17,385 bases of DNA from Planctomycetota bacterium. Lineage in GTDB: Bacteria; Planctomycetota; Phycisphaerae; Tepidisphaerales; Tepidisphaeraceae. Shown here piece by piece: positions 7,811 through 14,621 of the stretch (the stretch's first letter is position 1; each line of letters opens with the position of its first letter). The stretch spans positions 1-17,385 of the forward strand of contig JAKORQ010000332.1 of the NCBI GenBank assembly GCA_029777755.1. Reading direction: 5' to 3'. The translations under genes were made by a program, and so were the position numbers. The notes beneath the pieces were generated by a model that was given only the letters and a program-made list of their open reading frames with translations, was not told the origin of the DNA and ran no database searches.

Positions 7811-8950
7811 ATGGCAAAGAAAACCACCAGGAAAAGCCAGGACGACAAGCGCATGAAGGAGCGCGACAAGGCGACTTTGGCCAAGATTGTTGCTCTCGCC
7901 GACACCATCACCGAGGCGGCATTCAAGCACGGCGACATCTCAATATCGATCCCAACCCGCTCGCGCGCCAACACCATCTGGAACCGAAAGAAGCGCATCC
8001 TTGAGATGGGCGACAACAAGGCATCGCGTGAGCTGTTTAACCTGAACCAGGCGAAGCAGTTCATGCAGACGATGCTGCACTCGGCCACCATCAAGGAGCT
8101 GATCGAGGCCGACAAGACCTCCAGCCTGCGAAGCGTGTTCTACAAGGCCAAGCACACCGTTGCAGGGACGAGGGAGAATACCTTCGACACGCAGGAAGAG
8201 TCTGACCCGATCCTCGAGGACCTGGAGGTTACGCTGGGCGCGCTGCGAGAGGAGCTGCACATCTTCGCCGAGAATCGCGGCGCCATGGTCGGTAACATTA
8301 CCCTGATCGACAAGGGGGACGAGATTGACTGCCGCAGGATGGGCTCCGGGGGATATGCCCTGCCGTCGATCGTCGAACCGGATGTGATCGAGTTCAAGAA
8401 GTGCGAAGCGGATTTCGTCCTCCATGTTGAAAAAGGCACTGTCTGGAACCGCTTCAATGAGGACCGCTTCTGGGAGAAGAACAACTGCATCCTGACGCAT
8501 GGCGCCGGCCAGCCGCCGCGCGGTTGCCGACGCCTGCTGCAGCGACTGAACCAGGAGCTTGGCCTGCCGATCATCTGCCTGCTCGATTGTGACCCGTGGG
8601 GGCATTACATCTACTCGGTCATCAAGCAGGGAAGTATTTCGCTGGCGTTCGAGTCTTCGCGACTGGCGATCCCTGAAGCAAAGTTCCTGGGCATCCGCGC
8701 CAAGGACTACAGGGAGTGCGACCTGAGTGATGCCGTGAAGATCGACCTGAAGGATAACGACATCAAGCGTGCGAAGGAGATCGCAGCTTATCCGTGGTTC
8801 AAGGAGAACAAGGCCTGGCAGAAGGAAATCCAGCACATGCTCGATAACGGCTTCAAGATGGAAGTGGAGTCGTTGATCACCAAGGACATCAGCTACGTCA
8901 CTGAGGTGTACGTGCCTGAGCGACTGAAGAAGCGAGACTGGCTGGACTAA
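7811..8950 (+). CDS. top6A: DNA topoisomerase VI subunit A (Spo11-like DNA-cleaving subunit)
   Basis: A 379-residue catalytic subunit, homologous to the meiotic protein Spo11, that makes a double-strand break through a 5'-phosphotyrosyl link. The catalytic-tyrosine motif is SLRSVFYKAKH, with Arg107 and the nucleophile candidate Tyr111. The Toprim metal site is present: Glu207 in HVEKGTVWNRF and Asp259/Asp261 in LLDCDPWG. GNITLIDKGDEIDC and the C-terminal KMEVESLITKDISYVTEVYVPERL also match the family, and the length is normal. A basic stretch of about 25 residues (MAKKTTRKSQDDKRMK) precedes the conserved part. The Shine-Dalgarno is weak (GAGAGAA near 7797-7803). Cotranscribed with subunit B, 48 bp away; together they form the A2B2 enzyme. 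A strong hairpin follows. No catalytic residue is missing, so it should be active. Confidence 0.95.
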   Translation: MAKKTTRKSQDDKRMKERDKATLAKIVALADTITEAAFKHGDISISIPTRSRANTIWNRKKRILEMGDNKASRELFNLNQAKQFMQTMLHSATIKELIEADKTSSLRSVFYKAKHTVAGTRENTFDTQEESDPILEDLEVTLGALREELHIFAENRGAMVGNITLIDKGDEIDCRRMGSGGYALPSIVEPDVIEFKKCEADFVLHVEKGTVWNRFNEDRFWEKNNCILTHGAGQPPRGCRRLLQRLNQELGLPIICLLDCDPWGHYIYSVIKQGSISLAFESSRLAIPEAKFLGIRAKDYRECDLSDAVKIDLKDNDIKRAKEIAAYPWFKENKAWQKEIQHMLDNGFKMEVESLITKDISYVTEVYVPERLKKRDWLD

Positions 8951-8978
8951 CAGGTTCGCCGGGATATGTGAAAAGCAA

Positions 8979-9004
8979 CGAGCCGCGCTCTTTGGCGCGG
9001 CTCG
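8979..9004. terminator. bidirectional intrinsic terminator between top6A and frr
   Basis: CGAGCCGCGC (8979-8988) and GCGCGGCTCG (8995-9004) form a perfect 10-bp GC-rich stem with a 6-nt loop. On the plus strand CTTGTTCTT follows; on the minus strand TTGCTTTT follows. It lies between the convergent stops of top6A (8950) and frr (9045), so it can end both transcripts. Confidence 0.85.
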
Positions 9005-9044
9005 CTTGTTCTTGGCATTTCGGTACCAGACGAAACCTGATCGA

Positions 9045-9605
9045 TCAGACCGTCATGATTTCCTTCTGCTTGTTCTCGATCATCTCGTCGACCTTGCCCT
9101 CGTAGGTCTTGGTCAGGTCCTGGATCTGCTCCTTACACTCCTTGGCCTGATCCTCGGTAAGGATGCCTTCCTTCTCGGAGTTCTCGGCCTGCTTGTTGGC
9201 ATCGCGGCGGACGTTGCGGATCTGGATCTTGCACTCTTCCGCGAACTTCTTGCACTGGGTCACCAGTTGCAGCCGGCGCTCCTGCGAGAGCGGCGGGAGC
9301 TGCAGGCGAAGCTGCCGGCCATCGCTATGCGGGGTCAGCCCGAGGTTTGAGTCGCTGATGGCACGCTCGATCGCCTTGATATCCTGCGGCGAAAAAGGCT
9401 TGATGAGGATCTGGGTGGGCTCGGGAACCGAGATGGCCGCGATCGACTTCAGGTCGGTGGGAGACCCGTAATACTCCACCTTGATGTGCTCGACGAGAGC
9501 GGTGGAGGCCCGCCCGGTGCGGATGCCGCGAAGCTCGTTCTTGAGATGCTCGGTGGCTTTCTCCATGCGTTCTTCGCATTCGAGCAGGATTTCGTCCATG
9601 TCCAT
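9045..9605 (-). CDS. frr: ribosome recycling factor
   Basis: A 186-residue cytoplasmic protein that, with EF-G, splits the post-termination ribosome into subunits. Length matches the usual 185. Hallmarks are the RTGRAS motif (29-34) in the first helix of the three-helix domain, the beta domain with YYGSPTDLKSIAAISVPEP and ILIKPF, SNLGLTPHSDG, and IRNVRRDANK (129-138) in the long helices. The start at 9605 is supported by AAGGAG (9614-9619 on the plus-strand coordinates) 8 nt upstream; a second ATG two codons later is less well placed. It lies 33 bp after pyrH on the same strand, the classic pyrH-frr pair. The 3' end faces top6A across a shared hairpin. A 12-bp palindrome, CTGATCGATCAG (9037-9048), spans its stop codon. 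Confidence 0.97.
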   Translation of the reverse strand: MDMDEILLECEERMEKATEHLKNELRGIRTGRASTALVEHIKVEYYGSPTDLKSIAAISVPEPTQILIKPFSPQDIKAIERAISDSNLGLTPHSDGRQLRLQLPPLSQERRLQLVTQCKKFAEECKIQIRNVRRDANKQAENSEKEGILTEDQAKECKEQIQDLTKTYEGKVDEMIENKQKEIMTV

Positions 9606-9638
9606 GTTTTCGTCTCCTTCTCCGATGTTCCTGATAAT

Positions 9639-10373
9639 CTAGCCTGCAACTACGCGTGTTCCAATCTGCTCGCCACGCACAACCCGGGCAATGTTGCCCT
9701 GCTCCTTCATGCTGAACACGATAACCGGCATCTTTCGCTCCATCGCCAGCGTAAATGCCGTCTGGTCCATGACCTGCAGCTGCCTGGTGATGGCCTCCTG
9801 GTAGGTGATCGTCTCGTACTTCTTGGCAGTGGGATCCTTCTTTGGGTCGGCCGTATAGATTCCGTCGACCTTGGTTGCCTTCAGCAACACGTCTGCCCCG
9901 ATCTCGGTCGCCCGCAGGGCCGCGCAGGTATCGGTGGTGAAGAATGGATTGCCGGTGCCGGCCGTGAGAATGACGCACCGCCCCTTCTCCAGGTGCCTGA
10001 TGGCTCGCCGGCGGATGTACGGCTCACAGATTGCCCGGACAGGAAACGCCGACATCACCCTTGTGGGCTGGCCGAGCGCTTCCATGGTTTCCTGCAGCGC
10101 CACGCCATTGAGGACGGTCGCCAGCATACCCATGTAGTCGGCGGTGGCACGCTGGATATGCTTGGCCTGCGAGAAAGTTGCGCCGCGGATAAAGTTTCCG
10201 CCGCCAACCACGATGGCAAGCTCCACGCCGAGGCGGGCAACCTCGATACATTGGGCAGCCATCTGCTCAAGTTCCGGGCCGCGGATGCCAAATCCACCTT
10301 CGTCACAGAAGCTCTCGCCAGTGATTTTCAAGAGAACTCGTTTGTACACGGGGCTGGTGCTGCTTTGAGGCAT
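9639..10373 (-). CDS. pyrH: UMP kinase
   Basis: This amino-acid-kinase-fold enzyme phosphorylates UMP to UDP in pyrimidine nucleotide synthesis; it is usually a hexamer regulated by GTP and UTP. From the ATG at 10373 it is 244 residues, the family norm. Motifs are RVLLKITGES (12-21, catalytic Lys16), VVGGGNFIRG (55-64), ADYMGMLATVLN (78-89), TGNPFFTTDT (140-149), LLKATKVDGIYTADP and MDQTAFTLA. The glycine-loop serine of the usual KLSGE is threonine here. An ATG at 10385 would add four residues but overlaps a TATAAT box, so the ATG at 10373 is preferred; neither start has a Shine-Dalgarno. The frame stays open further upstream, but that part resembles no protein and overlaps the small membrane ORF. 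It is followed by frr. Confidence 0.96.
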   Translation of the reverse strand: MPQSSTSPVYKRVLLKITGESFCDEGGFGIRGPELEQMAAQCIEVARLGVELAIVVGGGNFIRGATFSQAKHIQRATADYMGMLATVLNGVALQETMEALGQPTRVMSAFPVRAICEPYIRRRAIRHLEKGRCVILTAGTGNPFFTTDTCAALRATEIGADVLLKATKVDGIYTADPKKDPTAKKYETITYQEAITRQLQVMDQTAFTLAMERKMPVIVFSMKEQGNIARVVRGEQIGTRVVAG

Positions 10374-10383
10374 AGTCGGCGGC

Positions 10384-10392
10384 ATTATAGCA
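10384..10392 (-). promoter_or_regulatory. perfect extended -10 promoter element for pyrH-frr
   Basis: On the minus strand the sequence reads TGCTATAAT, a full extended -10 (TGn plus TATAAT). No good -35 box is seen upstream, which extended -10 promoters tolerate. Transcription would be expected to start near 10376-10378, only 3-5 nt before the pyrH ATG at 10373, giving an almost leaderless mRNA. That agrees with the lack of a Shine-Dalgarno. Confidence 0.5.
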
Positions 10393-10426
10393 ACCAAACT
10401 GAACTCCGAAACTGCTGGAAGTCTCG

Positions 10427-10528
10427 TCAGTCCCGGCCCTTGCGCAAGTGGCGCCAGGCGAGCAGGCAAATAACTGCTGTCGCCGCCAGCCAGCCGGCCA
10501 GGGAAAACCAGAAATAGACATCCCGCAT
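10427..10528 (-). CDS. small single-span membrane protein, 33 residues, unknown function
   Basis: A short ORF of 34 codons including the stop, with ATG at 10528. AGGAG (10538-10542 in plus coordinates) is 9 nt upstream, a good Shine-Dalgarno. The product starts MRDVYFWFSLAGW, has one hydrophobic aromatic-rich span (about residues 4-25) and ends in a basic tail, RHLRKGRD. The positive-inside rule would place the C-terminus in the cytoplasm. It lies 53 bp upstream of pyrH on the same strand. I do not recognise the family. The layout, one span plus a basic tail, resembles tiny assembly proteins such as CcmD, but no cytochrome-maturation gene is nearby, so that is only a comparison. The combination of Shine-Dalgarno, clean span and basic end argues that it is real; conservation has not been tested. 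Confidence 0.55.
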   Translation of the reverse strand: MRDVYFWFSLAGWLAATAVICLLAWRHLRKGRD

Positions 10529-10542
10529 CGGGGTAATCTCCT

Positions 10543-10754
10543 GTGGTACCTTCGGCCAAGCTACCGCAATGGCGGCATTAAGCAAACAACAAAGCCGCCC
10601 GAGCGGGCTGACCGTCCGTTGACGCTGCCCGCAGTCGCTCGTAACATCGCCCCCTCACGGCAAATGCATAGCTCTTGGCCGTGCATGGTTTCTCACTGCC
10701 TGTTCCCCTCCATGGGCCAACAAGGCAATACTGGTCAGTAGAAGGATCGACGGG
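10543..10754. other. intergenic region upstream of the divergent small membrane ORF and phosphoesterase gene
   Basis: No convincing gene lies here. The minus strand could encode a 41-residue peptide (10561-10686), but it has no membrane span, no clear Shine-Dalgarno and odd composition. A short stem (GCCC/GGGC, 10597-10608) is followed on the minus strand by a T-rich stretch, which could be a weak attenuator ahead of the small membrane ORF. Promoters for both flanking genes must lie here, but none matches consensus well. The last 14 bp hold GAAGGA (10741-10746), the Shine-Dalgarno of the phosphoesterase. Confidence 0.4.
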
Positions 10755-11504
10755 ATGTTTGCAATTATCAGCGACATACACTCAAACCTTGAAGCGCTGA
10801 GCGTAGTCCTTGCTGACATCCGCAGACGTGGCATCGAAGAGATCATCTGCCTGGGGGATATTGTCGGCTACGGCCCTAATCCGCGCGAGTGCCTGGACCT
10901 GGTGATGAACAACTGCAAGGTGGTGCTCATGGGCAACCACGACTTTGCGGTGTTCTACGAGCCGTATAACTTCAACACCGGGGCCGAATCGGCATCCTAC
11001 TGGACGAGGCGCTGTTTCGAACTTGAGCCTGACCCGGAACTTCGGGCAAAGCGATGGCGTTTCCTGGGCAAGCTTCCCCCCAAGCACAAGACCGACTCTT
11101 TCGTGGCATTGCATGCCAGCCCCCGTCGGCCGATAAACGAATACATCTTCCCCGACGACATCTACACCAACCCGGGCAAATTCGTGGCCATGTTTGAACG
11201 GGTGGAGAAACTGTGCTTCGTCGGGCATACCCATGTGCCGGGCGTCTTCCTGGAGGGCCCGGACTTCTACACCCCTGATGAACTCGACTACCGCTTTGAG
11301 ATCACGGATGAGAAGGCCATCATCAACGTTGGCAGCGTTGGCCAGCCGCGCGACCGTGATCCTCGCAGCAGCTACGTCATAGTGGACGATTTTTCAGTCG
11401 AGTTCGTCCGTCTTGAATACGATGTGAAAACAACCGTCAAGAAGTTCCAGGCTGTGCCCGAGCTTGACTCGTTCCTCGCAGCCAGGCTGATTGATGGCAG
11501 GTAG
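10755..11504 (+). CDS. calcineurin-type metallophosphoesterase (YfcE / diadenosine-tetraphosphatase-like)
   Basis: A 249-residue cytoplasmic phosphoesterase with a two-metal active site. All ligands are visible: SDIHSN (Asp7, His9), GDIVGYGPNP (Asp35), GNHD (Asn61, His62), LHASP (His120) and VGHTHVP (His158, His160). The GDxVGYGPxP form is shared with proteins often annotated as symmetrical diadenosine tetraphosphatases or as YfcE-like phosphodiesterases; the substrate cannot be told. GAAGGA lies 8 nt before the ATG. The stop codon TAG sits inside the Shine-Dalgarno of yidC, whose ATG is 12 bp downstream, so the two are almost certainly one operon with coupled translation. Family assignment is firm, but no function in membrane protein insertion is shown. 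Confidence 0.92.
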   Translation: MFAIISDIHSNLEALSVVLADIRRRGIEEIICLGDIVGYGPNPRECLDLVMNNCKVVLMGNHDFAVFYEPYNFNTGAESASYWTRRCFELEPDPELRAKRWRFLGKLPPKHKTDSFVALHASPRRPINEYIFPDDIYTNPGKFVAMFERVEKLCFVGHTHVPGVFLEGPDFYTPDELDYRFEITDEKAIINVGSVGQPRDRDPRSSYVIVDDFSVEFVRLEYDVKTTVKKFQAVPELDSFLAARLIDGR

Positions 11505-11516
11505 GGATAAATCTGA

Positions 11517-13595
11517 ATGGACAACAAGCGGCTGATCATCGGAATGGCAGTCGCCCTGGCAATTCTGCTTGGGTGGAACTTCCTTATCCTCAAGCTGGCG
11601 CAAAAATACAACTGGGATCTCACCGGCCAGGCGGCACGCCAGGAGCAAACTCAGCAGGTTGAAGAGTCGACTACCGTGTATGGACCGGCGCAGACCTCAC
11701 CGGCCGTGGCCGAGGGACAGCAACCGGCGCCCCAGCACGCATCCACGCAGTTGCGAATCCTTCCCGCGGAAGCTGCCGACGAGATCCTGCTGGGCTCAAC
11801 TGAGCTGAAGGATGAGACCTGGACAATCGGCCTGAAAACGCGATCGGCCGGTGCTGCCATCTCGTCGGTGACGCTCAATCAGTTTCCCCGGAGCGCCAGC
11901 GAGCGCAAAAGCCCCTTCGTCTACCAGGAGGCAGGCAGTTCAGGATCGGCATCCATGGCAACACTGTGGGTGAAGATCAACGGGCAGTCATTTGATGTAT
12001 CGCAGGCAAACTGGCAGCTTGTCGAGCGCACCGACGTGGCCGTCACCTATGCGGTGAACATCGGACTAGATGAGCCTCTGTATCGGGTGCTCAAGACATA
12101 TACAGTCAGTCCCGCACGTGGGGATGATGAGAAGGCACTGCACGGCGGTTATGAAGTGCAGGTGCGGCACCGCATCGAGAATCTCTCCGGCCAGCCCGCG
12201 CAGATTCAGCTGGGAATCGCCGGCCCTACCACTCCTCCGCGTGAGATTGAGCGTGGCCCGGATCTGTTTGTCTTCGCTGGATACAACAAGAACCCTGACT
12301 ATCCGGATGCCCCGCTGATCGAGCCTGCGGCCCATGGAATTGAGTCGCTTACCGGCGACAGCGCGTCGCTGGACCTGACGCGTGGCGAGAAGAACCGCCC
12401 TGTCATATGGGCCGGCGTCGCGAGCACCTATTTCGATGCACTGGTGCTGCCGATTGGCAAGGTGAACCTCACAACGGCCGAGTTCATCGACTCGATCCGT
12501 GCCAAGGCGATCAATGGATCGGCCGGCCGACCAGTCGGTGCGGAACTGCTTTTCCAGACCAAGACGCTCAATGTTCGCCCGGATCAGCCATATGAGTTTG
12601 ACCTGATGGCGTTCTTCGGGCCCAAGGCGCGGAGCATCATCAAGAACGACTACTACGGCGCCTATCCACGCGAGTACTTCACGACTCTGAGCACCGGCAG
12701 TTCCTGCGTGTGCACGTTCCAGTGGCTGGTTGACATCATGGTCAACCTGCTGCGGGCGTTCCACCTGGTACTGCGCGACTGGGGCTTGGCGATCATCGCG
12801 CTGGTGATCCTCGTGCGTCTGCTGATGCACCCGCTGACCCGCAAGAGCACCATCTCCATGCACAAGATGAGCAAGCTGGCCCCGGAGATGGAGCGCATCA
12901 AGAAGAAGTATGCCGACAACCCCGAGGAACAGCAGCGGGCGATGATGGCGTTCTACAAGGAGCATGGCGCCGGCCAGCTCTTTGGCTGCCTGCCCATGTT
13001 CATCCAGATGCCAATCTGGGTGGCGCTCTGGTCGGCACTGCATGGCACGTTTGAGCTGCGCCTTGCCCCGTTCCTTTTTGGGTATACATGGATCGATGAC
13101 CTGGCAAAGCCGGATCGACTGATCTCGTTCACGCCGATCAACCTGTGGGTGTTCTCGCTCGATGCAATCAACCTGCTGCCGATCCTGATGGGCGTATTCT
13201 TCTACCTGCAGCAGCGCTTTACACCCAAGCCAGCCAGCATGACGCCAGAACAGGCGCAGCAGCAGAAGATGATGCAGTGGATGATGGTGCTGATGTTCCC
13301 CATCATGCTGTACAACGGCCCCAGCGGCCTGAACCTGTACATCTTCACCAGCACGGCTATCGGTATGCTGGAGAGCAAGCTGATCCGCGATCACATTAAG
13401 GCGCGCGAGGCCGCGGAAGGAGCTTCCGGCCCGGTGATCATCGATGCTGAGGTGGTCAGTTCCAAGACGCGGCGCAATGAACCGCAGAAGCCAAAGGGCA
13501 AGTTTGGCCAGTGGCTGGAACGCATGCAGAAGCTCGCGGAAGAAGCCCAGAAGCAGGCACAACAGCAACAGCAGGCCAAGAAGCGCAAGAAGTAA
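11517..13595 (+). CDS. yidC: membrane protein insertase YidC
   Basis: A 692-residue inner-membrane insertase (Oxa1 family) that inserts and folds membrane proteins alone or with SecYEG. The N-terminal span (about 5-26) is followed by a large periplasmic domain (about 30-400), the Gram-negative layout. The conserved core then shows NWG-like RDWGLAIIALVILVRLLMHPLT with the groove arginine Arg434, the cytoplasmic coiled hairpin MSKLAPEMERIKKKYADNPEEQQRA, GCLPMFIQMPIW (490-501), a fourth span near 545-567 and the last span with YNGPSGLNLYIFTS. The tail (about 660-692) is rich in Gln and Lys, as in YidC proteins that bind ribosomes. Two cysteines, Cys397 and Cys399, sit near the outer end of the second span. 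The start is set by GGGA 9 nt upstream, within the stop of the preceding gene. It ends at a strong terminator. Confidence 0.96.
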   Translation: MDNKRLIIGMAVALAILLGWNFLILKLAQKYNWDLTGQAARQEQTQQVEESTTVYGPAQTSPAVAEGQQPAPQHASTQLRILPAEAADEILLGSTELKDETWTIGLKTRSAGAAISSVTLNQFPRSASERKSPFVYQEAGSSGSASMATLWVKINGQSFDVSQANWQLVERTDVAVTYAVNIGLDEPLYRVLKTYTVSPARGDDEKALHGGYEVQVRHRIENLSGQPAQIQLGIAGPTTPPREIERGPDLFVFAGYNKNPDYPDAPLIEPAAHGIESLTGDSASLDLTRGEKNRPVIWAGVASTYFDALVLPIGKVNLTTAEFIDSIRAKAINGSAGRPVGAELLFQTKTLNVRPDQPYEFDLMAFFGPKARSIIKNDYYGAYPREYFTTLSTGSSCVCTFQWLVDIMVNLLRAFHLVLRDWGLAIIALVILVRLLMHPLTRKSTISMHKMSKLAPEMERIKKKYADNPEEQQRAMMAFYKEHGAGQLFGCLPMFIQMPIWVALWSALHGTFELRLAPFLFGYTWIDDLAKPDRLISFTPINLWVFSLDAINLLPILMGVFFYLQQRFTPKPASMTPEQAQQQKMMQWMMVLMFPIMLYNGPSGLNLYIFTSTAIGMLESKLIRDHIKAREAAEGASGPVIIDAEVVSSKTRRNEPQKPKGKFGQWLERMQKLAEEAQKQAQQQQQAKKRKK

Positions 13596-13610
13596 CATGA
13601 GGCAATGAAC

Positions 13611-13650
13611 ATCGCCGGCACACGGGATGCGTGCGCCGGCGATTTATTTG
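13611..13650 (+). terminator. intrinsic terminator after yidC, in the fmt leader
   Basis: ATCGCCGGCACACG (13611-13624) and CGTGCGCCGGCGAT (13630-13643) form a 14-bp stem with one A-C mismatch and a 5-nt loop, followed by TTATTTG. It lies 15 bp after the yidC stop and ends 22 bp before the fmt TTG. No promoter is obvious between it and fmt, so it may attenuate rather than fully block transcription into fmt-rsmB. Confidence 0.85.
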
Positions 13651-13653
13651 GTT

Positions 13654-13668
13654 GGAAGGACGGACTTG
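13654..13668 (+). promoter_or_regulatory. Shine-Dalgarno and TTG start that define fmt
   Basis: GGAAGGA (13654-13660) is followed 5 nt later by TTG at 13666-13668. It is the strongest ribosome binding site near the 5' end of fmt, and homology begins directly after it (TKSAKIIFAGSGEFG). The in-frame ATG upstream at 13627 lies in the loop of the terminator hairpin and has no Shine-Dalgarno. Confidence 0.75.
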
Positions 13669-14619
13669 ACCAAAAGCGCAAAGATCATCTTCGCGGGCAG
13701 TGGCGAGTTTGGCCTGCCCTCTCTCAAGGCGATCATCGCCAGGGGGCACAAGCTTCTTTGTGTGGTATCGCAGCCGGACCGCCCGGCCGGCCGGGGACGA
13801 AAGCTGACTCCCACGCCGATCGCCCAGTACGCGCTCGCCAATAATCTTCCGCTGATCCGCACGGACAACATCAACGCCGAGAAACTTCCCCCGGCGGATC
13901 TCCTGGTCGTCATCGCCTTTGGGCAAAAGATCGGCCAGCAGGTGGTTCAAGCCCCCCGACTGGGAGCCATGAACCTGCACTCGTCGCTTCTTCCCAAGTG
14001 CCGCGGCGCCGCTCCCATCAACTGGACGATCATCCGTGGCGAGACCGTCACCGGTAACTCGATCATCCGCCTGGCGGAAAAGATGGATGCGGGAGATATC
14101 CTTGCGCAATCGCGGCTGGAGATTGGCGAAACGGAAACGGCCGGCGAACTGCATGATCGACTCGCAGAAGATGGAGCGAACCTGATCCTCGGGACCATCG
14201 ACGCCCTGCTGGCTGGCACAGCCAACCAGACGCCCCAGGAACACTCACAAGCAAGCATCGCCCCCAAGCTCACGCGTGAGCACACCCGCCTGGACTTTGC
14301 CGGTAAAGGTGCGGCCGAGTTGTGCAACCTCATCCGCGGTCTGTATCCCTGGCCCGGTTGCCGCGTGAAAGTTGTGGATCCTGCCAGTGGCCTGGAGAAC
14401 AGGCTGACTTTGGTTCGTGCCAAGCCTGTTGCAGGCGAACGCACCAACCGCCAGCCAGGCGAGATAGCCGATGATGGCACCATATGCGTCGGAAGCGGCA
14501 GCGAGGCCATAGCGGTACTCGAGGTGCAGCCCGAGGGCAAGGGCGTGATGAGCCTGGGCGCCTATCGTAACGGCCATCCCTGGCGTGCGGGCATGCGTGT
14601 CGAATCGGTGGTGAGCTGA
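13666..14619 (+). CDS. fmt: methionyl-tRNA formyltransferase
   Basis: A 317-residue cytoplasmic enzyme that formylates initiator Met-tRNA from 10-formyl-tetrahydrofolate. The N-terminal Rossmann part shows FAGSGEFGLPSL, SQPDRPAGRGRKLTPTP and VVIAFGQKI. The catalytic triad is Asn103, His105 and Asp141, with the signature NLHSSLLPKCRGAAPINW and MDAGDIL; the residue spacing equals that of the E. coli enzyme (106, 108, 144). The C-terminal domain contains RGLYPWPG. Length is normal when read from the TTG at 13666; the ATG at 13627 would add 13 residues encoded by a terminator hairpin. No def (peptide deformylase) gene is adjacent, unlike the common def-fmt pair. rsmB begins 2 bp after its stop, so translation is probably coupled. 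Confidence 0.95.
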   Translation: MTKSAKIIFAGSGEFGLPSLKAIIARGHKLLCVVSQPDRPAGRGRKLTPTPIAQYALANNLPLIRTDNINAEKLPPADLLVVIAFGQKIGQQVVQAPRLGAMNLHSSLLPKCRGAAPINWTIIRGETVTGNSIIRLAEKMDAGDILAQSRLEIGETETAGELHDRLAEDGANLILGTIDALLAGTANQTPQEHSQASIAPKLTREHTRLDFAGKGAAELCNLIRGLYPWPGCRVKVVDPASGLENRLTLVRAKPVAGERTNRQPGEIADDGTICVGSGSEAIAVLEVQPEGKGVMSLGAYRNGHPWRAGMRVESVVS

Positions 14620-14621
14620 GC

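Noticed and set aside
8132..8146. Phe instead of Tyr before the catalytic Tyr111 in topoisomerase VI A (SVFYKAKH)
   Set aside because: The nucleophile is the second aromatic; Phe-Tyr at this place also occurs in other Spo11/Top6A proteins (yeast Spo11, as I recall it), so this is not a lost residue.
9486..10517. 343-residue plus-strand ORF across frr and pyrH
   Set aside because: Antisense to two clear genes, no Shine-Dalgarno or motif.
10386..10559. N-terminal extension of UMP kinase from an ATG at 10559
   Set aside because: It would give a 306-residue protein against a norm near 240; the extra part overlaps the small membrane ORF and crosses the TATAAT box.
10561..10686. 41-residue minus-strand ORF upstream of the small membrane ORF
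   Set aside because: No clear Shine-Dalgarno, no span or motif, composition like random GC-rich sequence.
10448..10741. 97-residue plus-strand ORF before the phosphoesterase
   Set aside because: It overlaps the small membrane ORF in antisense, has low-complexity random-like composition and no supporting signal.
12066..13598. 510-residue minus-strand ORF with a leucine-rich start
   Set aside because: It is the antisense of yidC; the leucine run mirrors the Lys/Gln-rich (AAG/CAG) tail of yidC. YidC homology is unambiguous.
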